Assembly (NCBI GenBank): GCA_023396795.1
Contig: JAEWUY010000098.1
Span: 1 to 13,015 of the forward strand
Length of the DNA: 13,015 bases
Direction of reading: 5' to 3'
Source of the DNA: Bacillota bacterium
GTDB taxonomy: Bacteria > Bacillota_I > Bacilli_A > RFN20 > CAG-826
This document shows, piece by piece, positions 12,176 through 13,015 of the stretch (within the stretch, counting starts at the first letter, position 1; each line of letters begins with the position of its first letter). The notes beneath the pieces are model-generated. The model was not told where the DNA came from. It ran no database searches and was given only the letters and a program-made list of their open reading frames with translations. The translations under genes were made by a program, and so were the position numbers.

Positions 12176-13015
12176 TTACTTATCGCCCATCGTCATGGCC
12201 ATCACAGCCTTAGCGGTGTGAAGACGGTTCTCGGCTTCTTGATAAACAATTGAGTGTGGTCCATCAATAACGGAATCTTCGACTTCATTTCCGCGATCAG
12301 CGGGTAAAGCGTGCATGTACTTAACGTCAGGACTTGCCAGCTTAATCATTTCTTCTGTACACTTCCAACCTTTTAAGGTTTTGATGTAATCATCCACTAC
12401 AACTGTCGACTGGTTTTTAACCCAGCTGCCCCAGTTCTTAGGAATAACAATGTCGGCATTCTTAAAGGCTTCTTTCATGTCGTGAGTAATACGGAAGGAA
12501 CCACCGTTTTCAGCAGCGTTTTTCTTTGCTTTTTCGATTGCCCAATCTGGTAAATCATAACCTTCTGGATACGCCAATGTGACATCCATCGCATAGCGAG
12601 GGAATAACAAGATTTGGGTTAACGGAACACTAATCGGCTTTTTGTGACTTTCCGCATAGGCCCAAATAATCGAAACCTTAATATGCTTTTTATTTGGAAA
12701 TACTTCCTGAATAGTCATTAAATCAGCGAGACCTTGCATCGGGTGATAAATATCGCATTGCAAGTTCATAATCGGGACGGTTGAATTAGCGGCCATCTCA
12801 CGAATATATTTATTGCCAATGCCCCAGTTACAATAACGGCAAGCAATACCATGACCAAACGAAGATAAAATAACGGCTGTATCTTTGGCGCTTTCACCAT
12901 GGGATATTTGCATCATCGAAGTATCAAGAAATGTCGCGTGTCCACCTAATTGAGCGAGACCGGATTCCATTGAGTTTCTCGTTCTTGTTGATTGTTCAAA
13001 GAACATCAAAAAGCC
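12176..13015 (-). CDS. Carbamoyltransferase of the N-acetyl/N-succinylornithine or YgeW-like type (5' end outside window)
   Basis: The frame is open to the window edge, so 279 residues are visible and perhaps 40-60 amino-terminal residues are missing. It begins G-F-L-M-F-F-E-Q-S-T-R-T-R, where S-T-R-T-R is the carbamoyl-phosphate loop (residues 9-13). Later come NLQCDIYHPMQGLADL, holding the HPxQ motif, and a W-A-Y-x-x-S-H-K-K-P-I-S-V-P segment like that of knotted acetylornithine, succinylornithine and YgeW carbamoyltransferases. GGSF and the NWGSW block follow, and the carboxyl part is E-A-E-N-R-L-H, as in acetylornithine carbamoyltransferase. It therefore transfers a carbamoyl group to an amino compound or works in the reverse catabolic direction. 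The usual HCLP motif is HALP here (235-238), so the catalytic-loop Cys is absent. The substrate (acetylornithine, succinylornithine or other) is not decided. No arginine-pathway gene is visible in this window. Confidence 0.82.
   Translation of the reverse strand, partial: GFLMFFEQSTRTRNSMESGLAQLGGHATFLDTSMMQISHGESAKDTAVILSSFGHGIACRYCNWGIGNKYIREMAANSTVPIMNLQCDIYHPMQGLADLMTIQEVFPNKKHIKVSIIWAYAESHKKPISVPLTQILLFPRYAMDVTLAYPEGYDLPDWAIEKAKKNAAENGGSFRITHDMKEAFKNADIVIPKNWGSWVKNQSTVVVDDYIKTLKGWKCTEEMIKLASPDVKYMHALPADRGNEVEDSVIDGPHSIVYQEAENRLHTAKAVMAMTMGDK

Overview
The window looks like chromosomal DNA of a low-GC Gram-positive bacterium (Bacillota, or a Mollicutes-related lineage that still uses the standard code). 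Several genes end in TGA, tryptophan is encoded by TGG, ribosome binding sites are strong GGAGG/AAGGGG types, and families such as DUF975, DUF4153, YjbQ and MarR are typical of that group. I cannot name a genus. All genes lie on the minus strand except the tail of a membrane-protein gene at the left edge and yjbQ. No tRNA, rRNA, CRISPR array or insertion sequence was seen.

Layout, left to right. (1) 1-107: plus-strand tail of a membrane protein, convergent with a pair of overlapping paralogous P-loop kinases (126-1057) that have their own promoter and a palindrome in the leader. (2) 1142-4431: a compact four-gene operon read from right to left: MarR regulator, family 2 glycosyltransferase, PlsC-type acyltransferase, TVP38/VTT membrane protein. 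A good promoter precedes marR, with two similar operator-like sites at its -35 region. (3) 4567-5636: a hypoxanthine-DNA-glycosylase-like gene and yjbQ, divergently transcribed. (4) 5639-7551: a DUF4153 membrane protein whose reading frame breaks at a run of five A, and upstream of it a 43-codon gene for a very basic protein with its own promoter, ribosome binding site and terminator. (5) 7635-9906: a two-gene ABC-2 type exporter. (6) 10011-12076: a DUF975 membrane protein, a small GNAT protein with a CPFA motif, a YhbS-like GNAT acetyltransferase and an unrecognised beta-rich 124-residue protein. (7) 12176-13015: a carbamoyltransferase of the acetyl/succinyl-ornithine type, truncated by the window edge.

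The most coherent system is the marR operon. A membrane-bound processive-type glycosyltransferase, an acyltransferase and a VTT-superfamily protein (a superfamily that includes lipid scramblases and transporters) under one regulator suggests synthesis or remodelling of a membrane glycolipid or lipid-linked glycan. That role is inferred; the gene families and the operator layout are read from the sequence. Other points worth checking are the palindrome over the VTT promoter with its apparently leaderless start, the unrecognised 43-residue basic protein, the single-base frameshift in the DUF4153 gene, and the HALP motif replacing HCLP in the carbamoyltransferase. Most intergenic gaps are under 150 bases and are covered by the promoter, operator and terminator entries.
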